DNA of 64,000 bases, from assembly GCF_000805675.1 (NCBI RefSeq), contig NZ_JSEF01000009.1, positions 1-64,000 of the forward strand, given 5' to 3'. The notes under the pieces were generated by a model. It was given only the letters and a program-made list of their open reading frames with translations. It was not told the origin of the DNA and did no database searches. The stretch is from Corynebacterium minutissimum (lineage in GTDB: Bacteria > Actinomycetota > Actinomycetes > Mycobacteriales > Mycobacteriaceae). Each line of letters begins with the position of its first letter. Within the stretch, counting starts at the first letter, position 1. This document shows positions 54,406 through 63,941 of the stretch, piece after piece. Both the position numbers and the translations under genes were made by a program.

Positions 54406-55127
54406 TAGTTCACCTCGAGGAAGGCCGCGGTGGGTGGGAAGGAACATGAGGAATCAGCAGTGTTGACCGAACCAGACAGGATTGCCACGACCGTGCCCTT
54501 ACCAGTGCTGGCGCGGCCAGAAACAGTCGTGGGGCCATCGGCGTTGATGCCGTTGTTGAACAGCGGAGTGGTGCCAAACTGGAACGTATCCAGGTTGAAC
54601 CACTGGACGTTCATTGCGCCCTGCTGCTCAGCTGCGGTGGGCGTGCCCAAGGCGGTGAAGAGGAAGACGGTTTCGCCTTCCCCGGCGCCGGGAGCGGGGA
54701 TATCGGTAGGGCCGGGTACAGCGATGGCCGAACCGACCGAATCGCCCTGCCCGCCGATGCACTGCGCGGAGACCGTAGGCCAGTAGAACTGACGGAAGGC
54801 GGGGTTATTGCCCTCCGGCATGGCCACGCCACCTTCACCGTCTTCACCAGCAGTGAAATTGAGGGCGGTGAGGATAGCGCTACGGGCATCCTGGGGGATC
54901 CATGGCTGTGCGGCGAAAGCGCGGACGCGTTCCTGAGTCTCCGGGGTGGGGCGGCCGAGGCTGTCCAGCGGGTTGCTGCTGTGTGCAGCAGTGGCCAGGG
55001 AGGAGAGATCGGGTGCGTCAGCATGCGCAGGGGTGACGCTGAGCAGGCCCAGCATCGCAGCAGCAGTGATTCCGGCTAGGCCGCGATGGGCGGCGCTGCC
55101 GGTGGAGTGCTGTTCGTTGAGAGCCAT
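54405..55127 (-). CDS. Secreted hypothetical protein
   Basis: The 240-residue protein has a signal peptide with likely cleavage after AHA near residue 36 (GITAAAMLGLLSVTPAHADAPDL). The mature part has a helical N-terminus (SSLATAAHSSNPLDSLGRP) and a beta-rich C-terminus (GEGETVFLFTALGTPTAAEQ, ASTGKGTVVAILSGSVNT). It may be a cell-wall or surface protein; I recognise no catalytic motif. The ATG at 55127 has AAGG 6 nt upstream and is preferred over 55133. It precedes the DUF402 gene in the same operon. Confidence 0.7.
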   Translation of the reverse strand: MALNEQHSTGSAAHRGLAGITAAAMLGLLSVTPAHADAPDLSSLATAAHSSNPLDSLGRPTPETQERVRAFAAQPWIPQDARSAILTALNFTAGEDGEGGVAMPEGNNPAFRQFYWPTVSAQCIGGQGDSVGSAIAVPGPTDIPAPGAGEGETVFLFTALGTPTAAEQQGAMNVQWFNLDTFQFGTTPLFNNGINADGPTTVSGRASTGKGTVVAILSGSVNTADSSCSFPPTAAFLEVN

Positions 55128-55374
55128 GGACATCCTTGTGTAGAAGACGGCGCGCGCAAACAACATTAGTCACACGCGCCACAACAGTATCTGCTGTCAC
55201 GATATTCACTTTTTTGGCGTAGTCAACTCGAAACGAGCTCTACTGTGGGGTATGTCGGCACTCGATATGAATTCGTTACACAAGGGGCGCGATGCTGCAT
55301 GGATGTGGGGGAGCGAGTATATTTAAGGGCCGTTCACACCGCTAACGCATCATGCTTGAAGGAGCACCCCACAC

Positions 55375-57285
55375 GTGAGTAATACTGAGTTCCGTAACGT
55401 AGCCATCGTCGCACACGTTGACCACGGTAAAACCACCCTCGTCAACGGCATGCTGGAGCAGTCCGGCGCTTTCGGCGACCATGGCGAACACTCGGATCGC
55501 GTCATGGACTCCAACGATCAGGAGCGCGAGCGCGGCATCACCATTCTGGCCAAGAACACCGCCATTCACCGAAAGGGCCTAGGCAAGGATGGCGGGGATC
55601 TCATCATCAACGTCATCGATACCCCGGGCCACGCCGACTTCGGTGGCGAGGTCGAGCGCGGTATTTCCATGGTGGACGGCGTCGTGCTGCTTGTCGACGC
55701 CTCCGAAGGCCCCCTCCCGCAGACTCGCTTCGTCCTCACCAAGGCCCTCGAAGCGAAGCTGCCGGTGATCATCTGCGTCAACAAGACCGACCGTCCCGAT
55801 GCCCGCATCGACGAGGTTGTCGGCGAGGCTCAGGATCTGCTGCTGGAGATTGCCGCCGGCCTCGAAGATGAGGAAGCTGCTGCGGCCGCTGAGGAGCTTT
55901 TGGATCTGCCGGTTCTCTACGCTTCTGGCCGCGAGGGCAAGGCTTCCACCGAGAACCCGGGCGACGGCAACGTCCCAAATGCTGAGGATCTGCAGGCGCT
56001 TTTCGACGTCATCTACGACGTCCTCCCCGAGCCCTCCGCCTCCGTCGACGGTCCGCTGCAGGCACACGTGACCAACCTGGACTCCGATGACTTCCTGGGC
56101 CGTATTGCTCTGCTGCGCATCTACTCCGGCACCATCAAGAAGGGCCAGCAGGTGGCCTGGATTCACTACGATGATGAAGGCGAGATGCACACCAAGACCG
56201 TCAAGGTGGCAGAGCTGCTGCGCACCGTCGGTTTCCAGCGCCAGCCCGATACCGAGGCTATCGCCGGTGACATCGTTGCCATCTCCGGTATTTCCGACAT
56301 CATGATTGGTGACACCATCGCCGACGTCGAGGACCCGAAGCCGCTGCCGCGCATCAAGGTTGATGAGCCGGCCATCTCCATGACCATTGGTGTTAATACC
56401 TCCCCAATGGCTGGTCAGGGCGGCGGCGACAAGCTCACTGCCCGCATGGTCAAGGCCCGTCTGGACCAGGAGCTCATCGGTAACGTGTCCATCAAGGTGC
56501 TGCCGACGGACCGCCCGGATGCCTGGGAGGTTCAGGGCCGCGGCGAGATGGCTCTGTCCGTGCTCATTGAGAACATGCGTCGCGAAGGTTTCGAGTTGAC
56601 CGTCGGCAAGCCGCAGGTGGTCACCCAGGTTATCGATGGCAAGACCATGGAGCCCTACGAGATGCTCACCATCGATTCCCCTTCAGAGCACCAGGGAGCC
56701 ATTACCCAGCTGCTGGCTGGTCGCAAGGGCCAGATGCAGTCCATGGACGTCCGCGAGGGCGACTGGGTCCGCATGGTCTTCCGCATCCCTGCCCGTGGCC
56801 TGATTGGTTTCCGCACGCAGTTCCTGACCGAGACCCGCGGTGCTGGCATCGCCAACTCCATCTCCGACGGCCTAGACGTCTGGGCTGGCGAAATCAAGGC
56901 CCGCCCAACCGGCTCGCTCGTGGCTGACCGCTCCGGCCAGATCACCGCTTACGCTCTGCAGCAGCTGGCCGACCGCGGCGACTTCTTCGTCGAACCGGGT
57001 ATGGAGGCCTACGAGGGCATGGTCGTTGGTGCTAACAACCGTGATGAGGATATGGACATCAACATCACGAAGGAAAAGAAGCTCACCAACATGCGCTCCG
57101 CCACCGCTGATGCCACCGTCACCTTGGCCAAGGCGAAGTCCCTGTCCCTCGATGAGGCGCTCGAATTCTGTGGCAACGACGAGTGCGTCGAGGTTGGCCC
57201 GAAGGTGCTGCGCGTGCGCAAGGTCGAACTCTCCGCGACCGACCGCAAGCGTGCCGCTGCTCGCGCGAAGCAGCTGAACAAGTAA
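55375..57285 (+). CDS. typA: Ribosome-associated GTPase TypA/BipA
   Basis: TypA/BipA is a translation-factor GTPase that binds the 70S ribosome and acts in stress and low-temperature growth. The 636-residue protein has G1 [12 protein letters not shown]2 [10 protein letters not shown]3 DTPGHADFG and G4 NKTDRPD, then EF-G-like domains and the BipA-specific C-terminus. It starts at GTG 55375 with GGAG 10 nt upstream and a TATATT -10 near 55318. The order typA-lpqW-mshB follows M. tuberculosis. Confidence 0.97.
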   Translation: MSNTEFRNVAIVAHVDHGKTTLVNGMLEQSGAFGDHGEHSDRVMDSNDQERERGITILAKNTAIHRKGLGKDGGDLIINVIDTPGHADFGGEVERGISMVDGVVLLVDASEGPLPQTRFVLTKALEAKLPVIICVNKTDRPDARIDEVVGEAQDLLLEIAAGLEDEEAAAAAEELLDLPVLYASGREGKASTENPGDGNVPNAEDLQALFDVIYDVLPEPSASVDGPLQAHVTNLDSDDFLGRIALLRIYSGTIKKGQQVAWIHYDDEGEMHTKTVKVAELLRTVGFQRQPDTEAIAGDIVAISGISDIMIGDTIADVEDPKPLPRIKVDEPAISMTIGVNTSPMAGQGGGDKLTARMVKARLDQELIGNVSIKVLPTDRPDAWEVQGRGEMALSVLIENMRREGFELTVGKPQVVTQVIDGKTMEPYEMLTIDSPSEHQGAITQLLAGRKGQMQSMDVREGDWVRMVFRIPARGLIGFRTQFLTETRGAGIANSISDGLDVWAGEIKARPTGSLVADRSGQITAYALQQLADRGDFFVEPGMEAYEGMVVGANNRDEDMDINITKEKKLTNMRSATADATVTLAKAKSLSLDEALEFCGNDECVEVGPKVLRVRKVELSATDRKRAAARAKQLNK

Positions 57286-57305
57286 AGCGTTGAAGGTGTG
57301 GTGGC

Positions 57306-58907
57306 GTGGTCCGTTTCTCCCGGTTGCTGGCTGCGTGTGTGCTGGTCAGCGGGTTGAGCGCTTGCCAGGCTAATCCTGGACCACCGCCCGTCGTGGAGGC
57401 GGACGAGCAAAGTTCTTCGCCCACCGAGTCGACTACGGAAAGCCCCACCCCAGAGGAGGTGCCGGAGGAAGACGAGCTGCCTGAACGCAGCACCGTGGCC
57501 ATTGGCGTGGACCCGCTGCGGGGCGGCCTCAATCCGCACCTCATAGCGAATAACTCTGAATTGGTGAGCCAGATTGCGGAGCTCGTCCTTCCCTCCGCCT
57601 TCCACGGCGATGAGATGGATACGGACGTGCTGGAATCGGCAGAGGAGGTTGATGACCCAGATAACGTCGCCATGCGCGTGCGGTACACCATTGCCGGGCC
57701 CGCACAGTGGTCGGACGGCACGCCTATCAGCGGCTCGGATTTCCACTACCTGTGGTCACAGATCACCCGCACACCCGGAGTCAATATGGCCTCGGGGTAT
57801 CAGGCAATCTCGGCGGTGAGGACGTCGGGAAGCGGCCGCGTTGTAACGGTGGACTTTAAGCAGCGCGTCGATGATTGGCACAAACTCTTTGCCCATTTGC
57901 TGCCCTCGCATTTGCTCGTGGACAAGGAGTTTGCCTCGGTCCTCTCGGAGGGTATTCCGGCTTCGGCTGGGCGCTACATGGTGGCCGGCATGGACCGCAG
58001 CCGCGGTGTCATCACGCTGAATCGCAATGACCGCTTCTGGGGTGAGGACCCTGCGACCATTGACGTCATCCAGCTCCGCGCCCTACGAGATACCACCCAG
58101 GCTGTGAATATGCTGCGCTCGCACCAGATTGGGTTTGCGGATTTTACTCCGCAGCAGACCAGTCTGGAGAGTCTGAGCCTGCTCAACAACGTCAATACCG
58201 GGGTAGTGACGCGCCCTCGCCAGTTGCGCGTGCACATGTCCACTCTCGAGGAGGCCTTGCCCGAAGAAGCCCAACGCCGCGCTCTGGCGTCTCTGCTCGA
58301 CACCGAGCAGATCGCGCGTCTGGCCACCGGTCGTTCCTCCAACTTAGAGCCCGGCCACAATCCTTTTAGCGACCCCGTCGAGCTCTTCCCGCTACGCGAG
58401 CGTGCCGGCCGCAAGCCGCTGCGCATCGCCGTCGATCCGCTCAACCCCACTGCGCTGGCGGCAGCGAATACCATCGCGGACGTGTTGCAGTCGAAGGCCA
58501 TCGACGTCGAAATCGTCTCCGAACGCCTCAGCACCATCACCACGGAGCTGCTCCCCGCAGGCAAGGTGGACGTGGTCCTGGCCTGGGACGAGAATGGCAA
58601 AGATTCGTTGAATATGGCGGACTTCTTCACCTGTGCGACGTCGAGTAGCCCCGCAGGTGAGCTCAGCGGCTTCTGCCCCGAGCAGGCCGAGGAAACCGCG
58701 GCGAACATCCTCGATGGTTCCCTCGACTCCTTGGCGGCCCAGGAGCGGGTGAAGCAGCTTAATGCGGAGCACGTGCTTTTTGTCCCTCTGCTGAATGAGG
58801 TACGAATTCACGCCTTGGGCAAAGGTATCGTGGGGCCCGGACAAAGCATCGAGGACTGGGATTCAGGACTCGTCAGCGCACCGCAGTGGAGGAAAGATGA
58901 TGACTAA
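57306..58907 (+). CDS. lpqW: LpqW-family substrate-binding-like lipoprotein
   Basis: The 533-residue protein has an LSAC lipobox (Cys20), a low-complexity acidic stretch and then an oligopeptide-binding-type SBP fold (about 60-530). LpqW in mycobacteria and its corynebacterial homologue help lipomannan and lipoarabinomannan synthesis by acting on a polyprenol-mannose-dependent mannosyltransferase, not by transport, from established work. The gene starts 20 nt after typA and overlaps the mshB start by 11 nt, which supports the LpqW assignment by position (Rv1166, from memory). Confidence 0.88.
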   Translation: MVRFSRLLAACVLVSGLSACQANPGPPPVVEADEQSSSPTESTTESPTPEEVPEEDELPERSTVAIGVDPLRGGLNPHLIANNSELVSQIAELVLPSAFHGDEMDTDVLESAEEVDDPDNVAMRVRYTIAGPAQWSDGTPISGSDFHYLWSQITRTPGVNMASGYQAISAVRTSGSGRVVTVDFKQRVDDWHKLFAHLLPSHLLVDKEFASVLSEGIPASAGRYMVAGMDRSRGVITLNRNDRFWGEDPATIDVIQLRALRDTTQAVNMLRSHQIGFADFTPQQTSLESLSLLNNVNTGVVTRPRQLRVHMSTLEEALPEEAQRRALASLLDTEQIARLATGRSSNLEPGHNPFSDPVELFPLRERAGRKPLRIAVDPLNPTALAAANTIADVLQSKAIDVEIVSERLSTITTELLPAGKVDVVLAWDENGKDSLNMADFFTCATSSSPAGELSGFCPEQAEETAANILDGSLDSLAAQERVKQLNAEHVLFVPLLNEVRIHALGKGIVGPGQSIEDWDSGLVSAPQWRKDDD

Positions 58908-59766
58908 AGATCTCACCGGTTACCGTGTTGTAGCCGTGCATGCACACCCGGATGACGAGGTGCTCTTCACCGGTGGCACCCTAGCGGATATGGCAGCTCG
59001 CGGCGCCGACGTCACCGTCATTACCGCAACGTTGGGTGAGGAAGGCGAGGTCATCGGCGAGCCCTACCAGGCTCTGGCGGAAAGTGATCGCCTCGGCGGT
59101 TTCCGCGCTTGGGAGCTGAAACGTGCCCTCGACACATTGGGGGTTCGCGGCATCCAGCTCGGCGGGTTCGGACACTTCCGTGATTCTGGCATGGCAGGTT
59201 CACCCGCACACGAGAACCCACAGGCGCTGGTTAACCGCGTGGACGAAGCAGCGGACTTGCTCAAGGCCCACCTGCAGCGTTTGCAGCCGCATGCCGTGCT
59301 TACCTATGGCCCCGATGGTGGCTATGGCCACCCAGACCACATTGCGGTGCACCGCGCGGTGCATGCGGCCGCGGCGCCAGAGCAGCGCATCTGGTGGGCC
59401 ATTTTCGAGCGCGCTGCCCACTACCGCGCGCTGGAGTCCATCACTCCGCCGGAGGGCTGGAGCCTGCCGGATAAGGCCTACCTAGATAACTTCACCACCG
59501 AAGGATTCGACGTGGCCTATGCGCTTGCCGACGTCCCCCTAGCCTCCAAGCGCGCCGCCATGCTCGCCCACGCCACGCAAATTTGGCTGGCTGATGGCTC
59601 GCTCACCCCCGTCAACCCACATGCAGCCCAGGCTGGACTCAGCAACCCCGCTGAAGTACCCGCCGCCTATGCGCTCTCCAACCTGTTCACCATGCCGCTT
59701 CTGCGCCACGAGTATTATCAGCTGGGCCAAGGCGCACCGCAGCATTCCTTGCTGGGGGAGAAGTGA
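58897..59766 (+). CDS. mshB: MshB: GlcNAc-inositol deacetylase of mycothiol synthesis
   Basis: MshB is a zinc deacetylase that removes the acetyl group from GlcNAc-inositol, the second step of mycothiol synthesis. The 289-residue PIG-L protein has AHPDDE at 16-21 and HPDH at 145-148, with the MshB-type middle (GGFGHFRDSGMAG) that differs from Mca. Its ATG at 58897 (or 58900) has GGAGGAAAG directly upstream and overlaps the end of lpqW. It is the biosynthetic counterpart of the mca gene at the start of this window. Confidence 0.95.
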   Translation: MMTKDLTGYRVVAVHAHPDDEVLFTGGTLADMAARGADVTVITATLGEEGEVIGEPYQALAESDRLGGFRAWELKRALDTLGVRGIQLGGFGHFRDSGMAGSPAHENPQALVNRVDEAADLLKAHLQRLQPHAVLTYGPDGGYGHPDHIAVHRAVHAAAAPEQRIWWAIFERAAHYRALESITPPEGWSLPDKAYLDNFTTEGFDVAYALADVPLASKRAAMLAHATQIWLADGSLTPVNPHAAQAGLSNPAEVPAAYALSNLFTMPLLRHEYYQLGQGAPQHSLLGEK

Positions 59767-60155
59767 GGGAGCGCGCCATCCGCACTGATTTCTCTCGCGG
59801 CGAGCAAATAGGCGGCCTCGTATGGCTGGTGTTGGGAGCGCTGTGCTCGCTGACCCTCGAGGTGGTGTACCTCACCGCACGTGTGCCGTGGTTCGGCGGA
59901 ACCAGCGTTTCTTTCCCCATCACTATCCTCATCGCCTTCTGGTTCAACGGGGTGCTCACGCGCACAGCGCGGTTGTGGAGTGAGAATCCCTACATCGCGG
60001 GGCTGCCGGGATTCGCGTGGGTGGGCGGATTCCTCGCATTCATGCTGGGAGGAGCCATTGGCGACGGTTCGTTATTGGCCAATAATATTCTTAGCCTGCT
60101 GCTGTTGGCTGCGGGAATCGCGGGTAGCGTTTGGCCATTTTTGAAGCCGGAGTAG
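59763..60155 (+). CDS. Small four-helix membrane protein downstream of mshB
   Basis: The 130-residue protein has four membrane helices (about 15-35, 44-62, 77-96 and 103-122) and basic ends. Its GTG start overlaps the mshB stop (GTGA, 4 nt), which indicates coupling. A membrane protein follows mshB in mycobacteria too (Rv1171, from memory). No function is known. Confidence 0.85.
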   Translation: MRERAIRTDFSRGEQIGGLVWLVLGALCSLTLEVVYLTARVPWFGGTSVSFPITILIAFWFNGVLTRTARLWSENPYIAGLPGFAWVGGFLAFMLGGAIGDGSLLANNILSLLLLAAGIAGSVWPFLKPE

Positions 60156-60205
60156 CATACTGTTATTCGTAGAAAACCCGTGACACACAGGAGTTTGAAC
60201 CCCTT

Positions 60206-60529
60206 ATGACTTACACCATCGCGCAGCCGTGCGTCGACATCATGGACCGTAGCTGTGTTGAAGAGTGCCCGGTCGACTGCATCTACGAGGGCAAGCGCAT
60301 GCTCTACATTCACCCGGACGAGTGCGTGGACTGTGGCGCCTGCGAGCCTGCTTGCCCGGTCGAAGCCATTTTCTACGAGGACGATGTTCCGGATGAGTGG
60401 CTCGACTACAACGACGCCAACGCTGCGTTCTTCGATGACCTTGGCTCCCCGGGCGGCGCCGCTGCCCTGGGACCGCAGGACTTCGATGTCCCGATGATCG
60501 CCGCACTCCCGCCCCAGAACCAGGAGTAG
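60206..60529 (+). CDS. fdxA: Seven-iron ferredoxin (FdxA/FdxC type)
   Basis: The 107-residue ferredoxin has [17 protein letters not shown] (the 3Fe-4S plus 4Fe-4S ligand set) and [15 protein letters not shown], the features of the actinobacterial FdxC type, with an acidic tail. It is a low-potential electron carrier, and possible partners include IspH or other iron-sulfur enzymes. It has an AGGAG site and starts about 50 nt after the membrane protein. Confidence 0.95.
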   Translation: MTYTIAQPCVDIMDRSCVEECPVDCIYEGKRMLYIHPDECVDCGACEPACPVEAIFYEDDVPDEWLDYNDANAAFFDDLGSPGGAAALGPQDFDVPMIAALPPQNQE

Positions 60530-60532
60530 ACC

Positions 60533-61618
60533 ATGAGCCGCACGCCGCTCGGAGATACTCTTCCGGATTTCCCCTGGAACTCCTTGGCCGATGCCAAGAA
60601 GAAGGCCCAGGCCCATCCAGACGGAATCGTGGATCTCTCTGTAGGCAACCCTGTCGATCCGGTCGCACCCGGTGTGCAGCTAGCTCTTTCTTCCGTAGCG
60701 GAAGCTCCCGGCTACCCGCAAACGCAGGGCACCCAGGAGCTGCGGGAGGCCATCGCGAAGGCCCTAGAACGCCGCTACCACATGCAGGTGGACGCGGTCC
60801 TGCCGGTCATCGGCACCAAGGAAGCCATCGCCTGGCTGCCCACCTTGCTGGGCATGCGCGGCCAGACCGTCGCCTTCCCCACGGTGGCGTACCCGACCTA
60901 CGAAGTCGGTGCCCTTCTTGCTGGTGCTACGCCCCTGCGCGCGGACGAGGACTTCGAGGATGCTTCGCTAGTGTTCATCAACTCGCCGTCGAATCCGACG
61001 GGCAAGGTGTTGGGCGTCGAGAAGCTGCGCGAGATCGTCGCCTGGGCGCGCGCGAACAATGCCATCGTGGCCTCCGACGAGTGCTACATGAGCCTAGGTT
61101 GGGATGACGCGAACCCGCCCGTATCCATCCTCGACCCGCGGGTCACCGACGGCGATAACACCGGGCTCATCGCTATGCATTCGCTGTCCAAGACCGCGAA
61201 CATGGCGTCCTACCGCGCCGGGTTCTTTGCCGGCGATAGCACGCTCATCGCGGAGCTGCTGGAACTGCGTAAGCACGCAGGGCTCATCGTTCCGGGCCCG
61301 ATTCAGGCCGCCATGGTCGCCGCGCTTGACGACGACCCCTCCGAAGCCCTCCAACGCCAGCGCTACGCCACCCGCCGCGCCAAGCTTATGCGCGCGCTGA
61401 CCGACGCTGGTTTCACCATCGAGCACTCGGAGGCCGGCATGTACCTGTGGGCTACGCGTGGTGAGAATTGCCGGGCGACCGTCGATTGGCTGGCCGAACG
61501 CGGCATCCTCGTGGCTCCCGGTGACTTTTATGGACCCGCCGGTGAACAGTATGTGCGCATTGGCTTGAACGGCACTGATGAGCGCATCGCCGCAGCCTCG
61601 GCCCGCTTGGCTGCGTAA
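60533..61618 (+). CDS. dapC: Succinyldiaminopimelate aminotransferase
   Basis: DapC makes N-succinyl-L,L-diaminopimelate for lysine and peptidoglycan. The 361-residue class I aminotransferase has YPQTQGTQELREAIA, SPSNPTGKV and the PLP lysine Lys220 in SLSKTANMASYRAGF. It starts 3 nt after the ferredoxin stop. The match is to the actinobacterial DapC type, but other aminotransferase substrates cannot be excluded. Confidence 0.9.
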   Translation: MSRTPLGDTLPDFPWNSLADAKKKAQAHPDGIVDLSVGNPVDPVAPGVQLALSSVAEAPGYPQTQGTQELREAIAKALERRYHMQVDAVLPVIGTKEAIAWLPTLLGMRGQTVAFPTVAYPTYEVGALLAGATPLRADEDFEDASLVFINSPSNPTGKVLGVEKLREIVAWARANNAIVASDECYMSLGWDDANPPVSILDPRVTDGDNTGLIAMHSLSKTANMASYRAGFFAGDSTLIAELLELRKHAGLIVPGPIQAAMVAALDDDPSEALQRQRYATRRAKLMRALTDAGFTIEHSEAGMYLWATRGENCRATVDWLAERGILVAPGDFYGPAGEQYVRIGLNGTDERIAAASARLAA

Positions 61619-62443
61619 ATGGCCTTTCGCCCACCAGCGCGCGAAGGCATAAGCCCGCGCAAGGTGATGCTCACCGGCATCGTGCCTGCTTCTCCTACCT
61701 ATTGGGCAGGGGAGGCGGGCGATTCCGCGTTTTCACCCGGGACTCGCTTGGATCCAGGCACTCCATTGCCTGGGCCCACGTTGGCGTGGTATCACCCATC
61801 CGTCCCGCGTGAAGAGCCCATTCCCTTTGACTACCGGGTGGTGTATGAGGACGGGGACCTGATAGTCGTCGATAAGCCGCACTTTGTGCCCACGACGTCG
61901 AATGGGCGCATCGTGCGCGAAGCCCTGCAGACTCGCCTGCGCGTGGATTTCGGAGAGGACGAGATTGTGCCGCTGCACCGCCTGGATAGGCTGACTGCCG
62001 GGCTGGTGTTGTGCTCGCGCAATCCCCGCACTCGGCCGTGTTACCAGCGTCTTTTTCAGGATCGCGCGGTGCTGAAGCATTACCAGGCTCGGGTGGCAGC
62101 GCCCTTCTCCTTCGACAGCACGGTGCGGCTGGGCATGCGGCGTGTGCGTGGTGAGCGCAAAGTGCGCGTGGATCCTTCCGGTACTCTTACGGAGACTCGC
62201 GTGCGTGCGCGGGGACCGCTTGTCGACGTCTGGCCGCTCACCGGCCATACCCACCAAATTCGTGTGGTGCTCAATCACCTGGGCCATCCGATCGTGGGCG
62301 ATGATACCTATCCCATCGACCGCGGGCTGGACCTTTATGATTTCTCTTCGCCCTTGCAGCTTGCGCACGTCGCGATGAGCTTTACTGACCCCATAAGTGG
62401 CCATGAACGTGCGTTTAAGTGTGTGCGCGGCGCGCGTTTTTAG
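61619..62443 (+). CDS. RluA-family RNA pseudouridine synthase
   Basis: The 274-residue protein has the RluA catalytic motif HRLDRLTAGLVLCSRNP (catalytic Asp in RLD) and the C-terminal RVRARGPLVDVWPLTGHTHQIRVVLNHLGHPIVGDDTYP. Its target (rRNA or tRNA) is not clear, and an S4 domain is missing. Its ATG follows directly after the dapC stop (TAAATG), showing tight coupling. Confidence 0.93.
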   Translation: MAFRPPAREGISPRKVMLTGIVPASPTYWAGEAGDSAFSPGTRLDPGTPLPGPTLAWYHPSVPREEPIPFDYRVVYEDGDLIVVDKPHFVPTTSNGRIVREALQTRLRVDFGEDEIVPLHRLDRLTAGLVLCSRNPRTRPCYQRLFQDRAVLKHYQARVAAPFSFDSTVRLGMRRVRGERKVRVDPSGTLTETRVRARGPLVDVWPLTGHTHQIRVVLNHLGHPIVGDDTYPIDRGLDLYDFSSPLQLAHVAMSFTDPISGHERAFKCVRGARF

Positions 62444-62520
62444 TTTGCGCTAGGCGAGGGACTAAACTCGTACGAAGTTTTATTCATCAATATTGAGCAT
62501 TCTGCATGAAGGGTGGGTCC

Positions 62521-63084
62521 ATGGCGGACTTGAGCTTTGCTCGCTTTGCCTCGAACCTTGGCCAGTTCATCAAGTTCGGACTGGTAGGCGGTTCGGGCAC
62601 GCTGGTCAACATTGCGACCTCCATCGTGGCCGCGAAGTGCGGGTTGGCGTGGTTCGGCGCCACCCCGCATGACGCGATGTTCAACCTCTTTGGCACCCAG
62701 TTCCACGTGCGCTGGTTCATGCTTTTTTCCACCATTGCCTTCCTCGTGGCCAATACGTGGAACTACCAGCTCAACCGCATGTGGACCTTCAAGTCCGTGA
62801 ACAAGGTGTCGTGGTTGCGAGGATTCTTGCCGTTCCTCATCACTGGTATTGGCGCCTATTTGGTAACTCTCGCGGTGCAGTACTTGCTCATGAACCCGAC
62901 CTCGCCCCTGCAGCTTCCGCCTCATATCTTCGACGACACCACCGGCTTCCGCACGATGTACTACTGGGCGAACGCCATTTCCATCGTCGTGGCCATGCCC
63001 ATCAATTTTGTGTTCAACAAGCTGTGGACCTTCCGCTCAAAGCCTAAGCAGCCACTCGTGGTCCACGAAACCGAGCCCGCCTAA
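62521..63084 (+). CDS. GtrA-family membrane protein
   Basis: The 187-residue protein has four membrane segments of the GtrA type (FIKFGLVGGSGTLVNIATSIVAAKC, then FSTIAFLVANTWNYQLNRMWTFKS near residues 70-100). GtrA proteins help flip or modify polyprenol-linked sugars. The ATG at 62521 has AAGGGTGGG upstream; an ATG at 62506 is less likely. It ends before an inverted-repeat block. Confidence 0.9.
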   Translation: MADLSFARFASNLGQFIKFGLVGGSGTLVNIATSIVAAKCGLAWFGATPHDAMFNLFGTQFHVRWFMLFSTIAFLVANTWNYQLNRMWTFKSVNKVSWLRGFLPFLITGIGAYLVTLAVQYLLMNPTSPLQLPPHIFDDTTGFRTMYYWANAISIVVAMPINFVFNKLWTFRSKPKQPLVVHETEPA

Positions 63085-63142
63085 ACGTCATTGCGGCGAG
63101 AAGCCGCGTGGCTTCCCGCCGCTTTCTCCCGCCACCCCGCCT

Positions 63143-63448
63143 CCCTTTGGGCTCACCACCCCGCCTCGCCGCCTCTCCTGCCATCTCGCCTCGCCGCCCT
63201 TCGCGCTCACCAGCGTCCGGTCGCGGGGTCTTTGTGCTTCTCCGGTGAGCGCGAAAGACGCGGACCTTCACCCACCACTCCCTTCGCGCTCACGGGAAAC
63301 GCCCATTCTGCGAGAATCTTGGTTTCGGTGAGCGCGAAGGGCAGGTAGTACCAGAAGGGCAGCCACCACCCGAACGGCAGCCACCACCTTTGGCGCTCAC
63401 GGGGTTGAGAAAACAGCAACACCCGCCGTCCGCGGTGAGCGCGAAGGG
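63143..63448. repeat. Alternating inverted repeats (REP/BIME-like block)
   Basis: Seven copies of a 14-15-bp motif, CCCTTCGCGCTCACC and variants, occur in both orientations: plus at 63143, 63197, 63280 and 63387; minus at 63244, 63327 and 63434. The pairs 63197/63244, 63280/63327 and 63387/63434 each form a hairpin with a loop of about 32 nt. This fills the 386-bp gap 63085-63470 between GtrA and the next gene. There is no coding evidence. Confidence 0.8.
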
Positions 63449-63470
63449 CGGGCCGGAAAAATAAAAGCAG

Positions 63471-63941
63471 TTAGTCCTCGAGTTCGGCATCGAGGCGGGC
63501 TTGATCGCGACGATGCTGGCGACGTCGAATGAAGGGCGTCAAGATTACTACGGTGATAACACCTGCTATGGCGCCAATGAGATAGGAGGTCGGGGAAGGT
63601 TCATAGGCGTTAAATGCAATGCCGGCGAACATAACGATGAGCGGCACGAGGTAAAGGGCCATCACTATCCAATTGCGGCTGACGAGTGGTGTGGCGACGC
63701 GACGGCGCAGCCACTCCGTACTAATGGTGTTTCCGATGACCGTGGGAACGAGCGCAAGAAGGCAGAGCATGCTCATCTGACCTGGGAGCACCCACGCGAG
63801 AACTGCAGCGACGACGAGCTCGAGGAACTGGATTAGGGGTGCAGCAATGGTGCAGGCTTTGTAGAAAGTCTCGCGCTCGTATTCGTCGTGCGAGGCGCGT
63901 TCGATTTCTCGAAGAGAGTAGTTGGCAATTGCATTAATCAT
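63471..63941 (-). CDS. Membrane protein downstream of an XRE regulator
   Basis: The 156-residue protein has four membrane segments (PLIQFLELVVAAVLAWVL, MLCLLALVPTVIGNTI, WIVMALYLVPLIVMFAGIA, and YLIGAIAGVITVVILTPF), with a basic C-terminal tail. The ATG at 63941 has GGAG 9 nt upstream; an ATG at 63950 has no spacing from it. Its start overlaps the stop of the upstream XRE gene by 8 nt, which is a typical regulator-membrane protein pair. The function is unknown. Confidence 0.85.
   Translation of the reverse strand: MINAIANYSLREIERASHDEYERETFYKACTIAAPLIQFLELVVAAVLAWVLPGQMSMLCLLALVPTVIGNTISTEWLRRRVATPLVSRNWIVMALYLVPLIVMFAGIAFNAYEPSPTSYLIGAIAGVITVVILTPFIRRRQHRRDQARLDAELED

Noticed and set aside
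63091-63348. Possible small protein in the inverted-repeat block
   Set aside because: The frame is produced by the palindromic repeats (recurrent PFALT and VSAKG words) and lacks a ribosome site.
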